Below the pieces are notes generated by a model. The model saw only the letters and a list, made by a program, of their open reading frames with translations, was not told the DNA's origin and ran no database searches. A stretch of DNA of 64,000 bases from Chrysomallon squamiferum (Eukaryota > Mollusca > Gastropoda > Neomphalida > Peltospiridae), in the NCBI GenBank assembly GCA_012295275.1, contig CM022671.1, forward strand, positions 7,699,727-7,763,726. Reading direction: 5' to 3'. The position numbers were made by a program, and so were the translations under genes. The first letter of the stretch is position 1. Each line of letters opens with the position of its first letter. Shown here piece after piece: positions 62,241-64,000 of this stretch.

Positions 62241-63837
62241 ACGTAGGATATGTTCATGCTTGCTTACGATAGATCTTTAATAAATGGACATGTCAGTGTA
62301 AGTGATATCGTCGGTGTCGAAATCCACAAAGACACCTTCGATATCATGGACATTTTTTCAACGACAAATTAATTATACATATAACAATAGTTTCAGATAG
62401 GCAGCTGCCCAAGTTCGCCTGTGCGAATTCAAATGACATCAGCATCAAGAGTTTGAGAAGAAACCCGATTTCAGACTATCCATTATACTAAATCTTTGTT
62501 AAATGTACAACCTGAGTCGTTAGGCTATATCAAACAGTAACATTAACTGAACTCTTAGTTAAGTCAAGTAGGTGGATCACGAGGTACTGTGGATTAATGA
62601 GTATTTATAGATAGTAAGAAAAAAAAAAAAAACAACCTATGATGAATCCCCAATCCAGAAGCCTTTTAGTTTTAATTGAGGTTCGCATTCGGGAAATTAG
62701 AAAGGTAAGGTATTCTTTTAACCGTTAAAAGGAAATGTTTATGACTAATATATTTTTGTGATCTAGTATATTAGGAACATGGTTGAATTACACGTAACTA
62801 AATACGGATGATGTGAAAACCAAATGTCACAATAATTAACAAAAGAAAAGTCTGCATAAGGCAGCCAGCCACTTACAAAATGCGAGGCTCCGAGTTTATG
62901 CCTAAATAAACAGTTTTAATTTTAGCTCAGTGATATAAAGATGTTTGCCTAAGGACATACTAAAAGTCGGAATAATTTTGAAGACAAGATAGTGATGAAA
63001 TAATATATTATCTTCTACTTTGTATTTCTTTTGATCTTTATTTTTTTTGTTCTTTTCTTTTTTATTTATTTATTTATTTATTTATTTATTAACTATTACT
63101 ACAGTTACTACTACTACCACGCACAAAGTTTGTGAAAATTGTAAGTTGTTGCATGTAAACTTCTTATCATCATCATTATTTACACAAATGATGATTATTA
63201 TTGTTATCCTTGTTGTTGTTATTGTTTTACATAAATTATCACTGTTGTTGTTATACTGCTATTATTTACATACTTAACATGACTTCCAAATGTTATAGAT
63301 TATAAAAAAATAATAAAATAAAATAAAATATTTTAAGCAAACACCGAAAATACCAAAGAAAAACAAACAGCCATATGTAATAACAAATAAATACGTGATG
63401 TACTTACAAATAAAGGACAACTTTCTAAACATTCTTTTCTGTGTTTATAACCTTTGCAACTTTAGTTTGGTTCGTTAAACTGAAATAGATAGGACAGCTG
63501 TTACAAACTCGACGGGAACATCTTTCCCCTGCACGGGACGACACTGCTAGACTAATCAATAACAGACGCCTGTCCATCCTAGGTTTCTGATATCGTGCAA
63601 AATGGCGAACATGTCGTGAAAAATGTCGAACATGGTATATACTCCGAACACAACTGAATAAAATATTGTTTTCCACTTTTCCACGTAAAAAAAAAAAAAA
63701 TGCCGTTCACATAAATATTATTCCAGTATGGTGCTGTCGCTGTAATCAGATACCGAGTGAAAACGAGGCATACGTGTCTGTCAACTTTGCTGGAATGCTT
63801 TTTTTTTTTTCTTTCGTTTTGTTTTTATCTGTCTTTA

Positions 63838-63840
<3 letters not shown>

Positions 63841-63890
<50 letters not shown>

Positions 63891-63950
63891 GACAGACACG
63901 CACACACACACACATACACACACACAATATACATACATACATACATACAT
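63841..63950. repeat. (CA)n and (CATA)n microsatellite at the window end
   Basis: About 22 CA units, a CAGACAGACAGACACG interruption, more CA, then CATACATACATA grading into TATATATATG repeats beyond 63950. Confidence 0.95.
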
Positions 63951-64000
63951 GTATATATATATATGTATATGTATGTATGTATGTATATGAGTGTAAGTGT

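Larger units (their letters stand above)
61090..64000. other. Region upstream of the laccase gene, no gene identified
   Basis: This should hold the laccase leader exon and promoter, but neither is determined. Seen here: (TTA)n at 61126-61150, (AATA)n near 61478-61503, a half-copy of the intron-10 inverted-repeat family at 62182-62240, a short imperfect palindrome at 62304-62345, (TTTA)n at 63062-63090, and a (CA)n/(CATA)n block from 63841 to about 63950. A minus-strand ORF at 63425-63676 (83 aa, Arg/Cys/Ser-rich) has no recognised domain and its reality is doubtful. Confidence 0.5.

Noticed and set aside
63425-63676. 83-codon minus-strand ORF upstream of laccase as its first exon
   Set aside because: The composition is plausible, but no donor in a matching frame was found. 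The laccase already has its own signal peptide after an acceptor.

Overview
The window is strongly AT-rich animal nuclear DNA. Genes have many introns with GT-AG borders, and long stretches are (CA)n, (TA)n, (TTA)n, (GA)n and poly-T. The gene set (NCoR-type corepressor, MZT2, OSBP, CNBP, PEX26 and a secreted three-domain laccase), the long microsatellites and the small inverted-repeat elements suggest a lophotrochozoan, most likely a mollusc. That placement is an inference from gene content, not from a search.

Layout from left to right. The last two coding exons of a nuclear receptor corepressor (+, 263-5585) end tail-to-tail with MZT2 (-, 8676-9349), a gamma-tubulin complex subunit. MZT2 is head-to-head with OSBP (+, 11295-36006), a complete 13-coding-exon sterol/PI4P exchanger with PH, coiled-coil, FFAT and ORD regions. 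An 11.6 kb gene-poor interval follows. Next is CNBP (+, 47632-51020), a CCHC zinc-knuckle protein with eight knuckles, which ends tail-to-tail with PEX26 (-, 52806-55776), the tail-anchored peroxisomal receptor for PEX1/PEX6. A microsatellite-rich spacer leads to a multicopper oxidase/laccase (-, 59166-61073). All its copper ligands are present, but it is split by two compensating single-base frame changes. The last 2.9 kb hold no identified gene.

Exon borders for OSBP, CNBP, PEX26 and MZT2 were deduced by matching splice sites to reading-frame phase. Every junction keeps the frame, and the predicted lengths (771, 194, 299 and 122 aa) are near family norms. The genes are ordinary housekeeping neighbours with no shared pathway.

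The most unusual structure is inside OSBP intron 2. It carries an inverted, partly diverged copy of OSBP's own coding exon 4 and its upstream intron (18143-18560), joined directly to a roughly 880 bp CA tract. Other points are a decayed tandem copy of the start of exon 12 with its own splice acceptor, several degenerate tandem repeats in introns and UTRs, at least four inverted-repeat elements resembling MITEs (one with a clear 8-9 bp target duplication), and a structured island in CNBP intron 1. I saw no evidence of a wholly new gene system.
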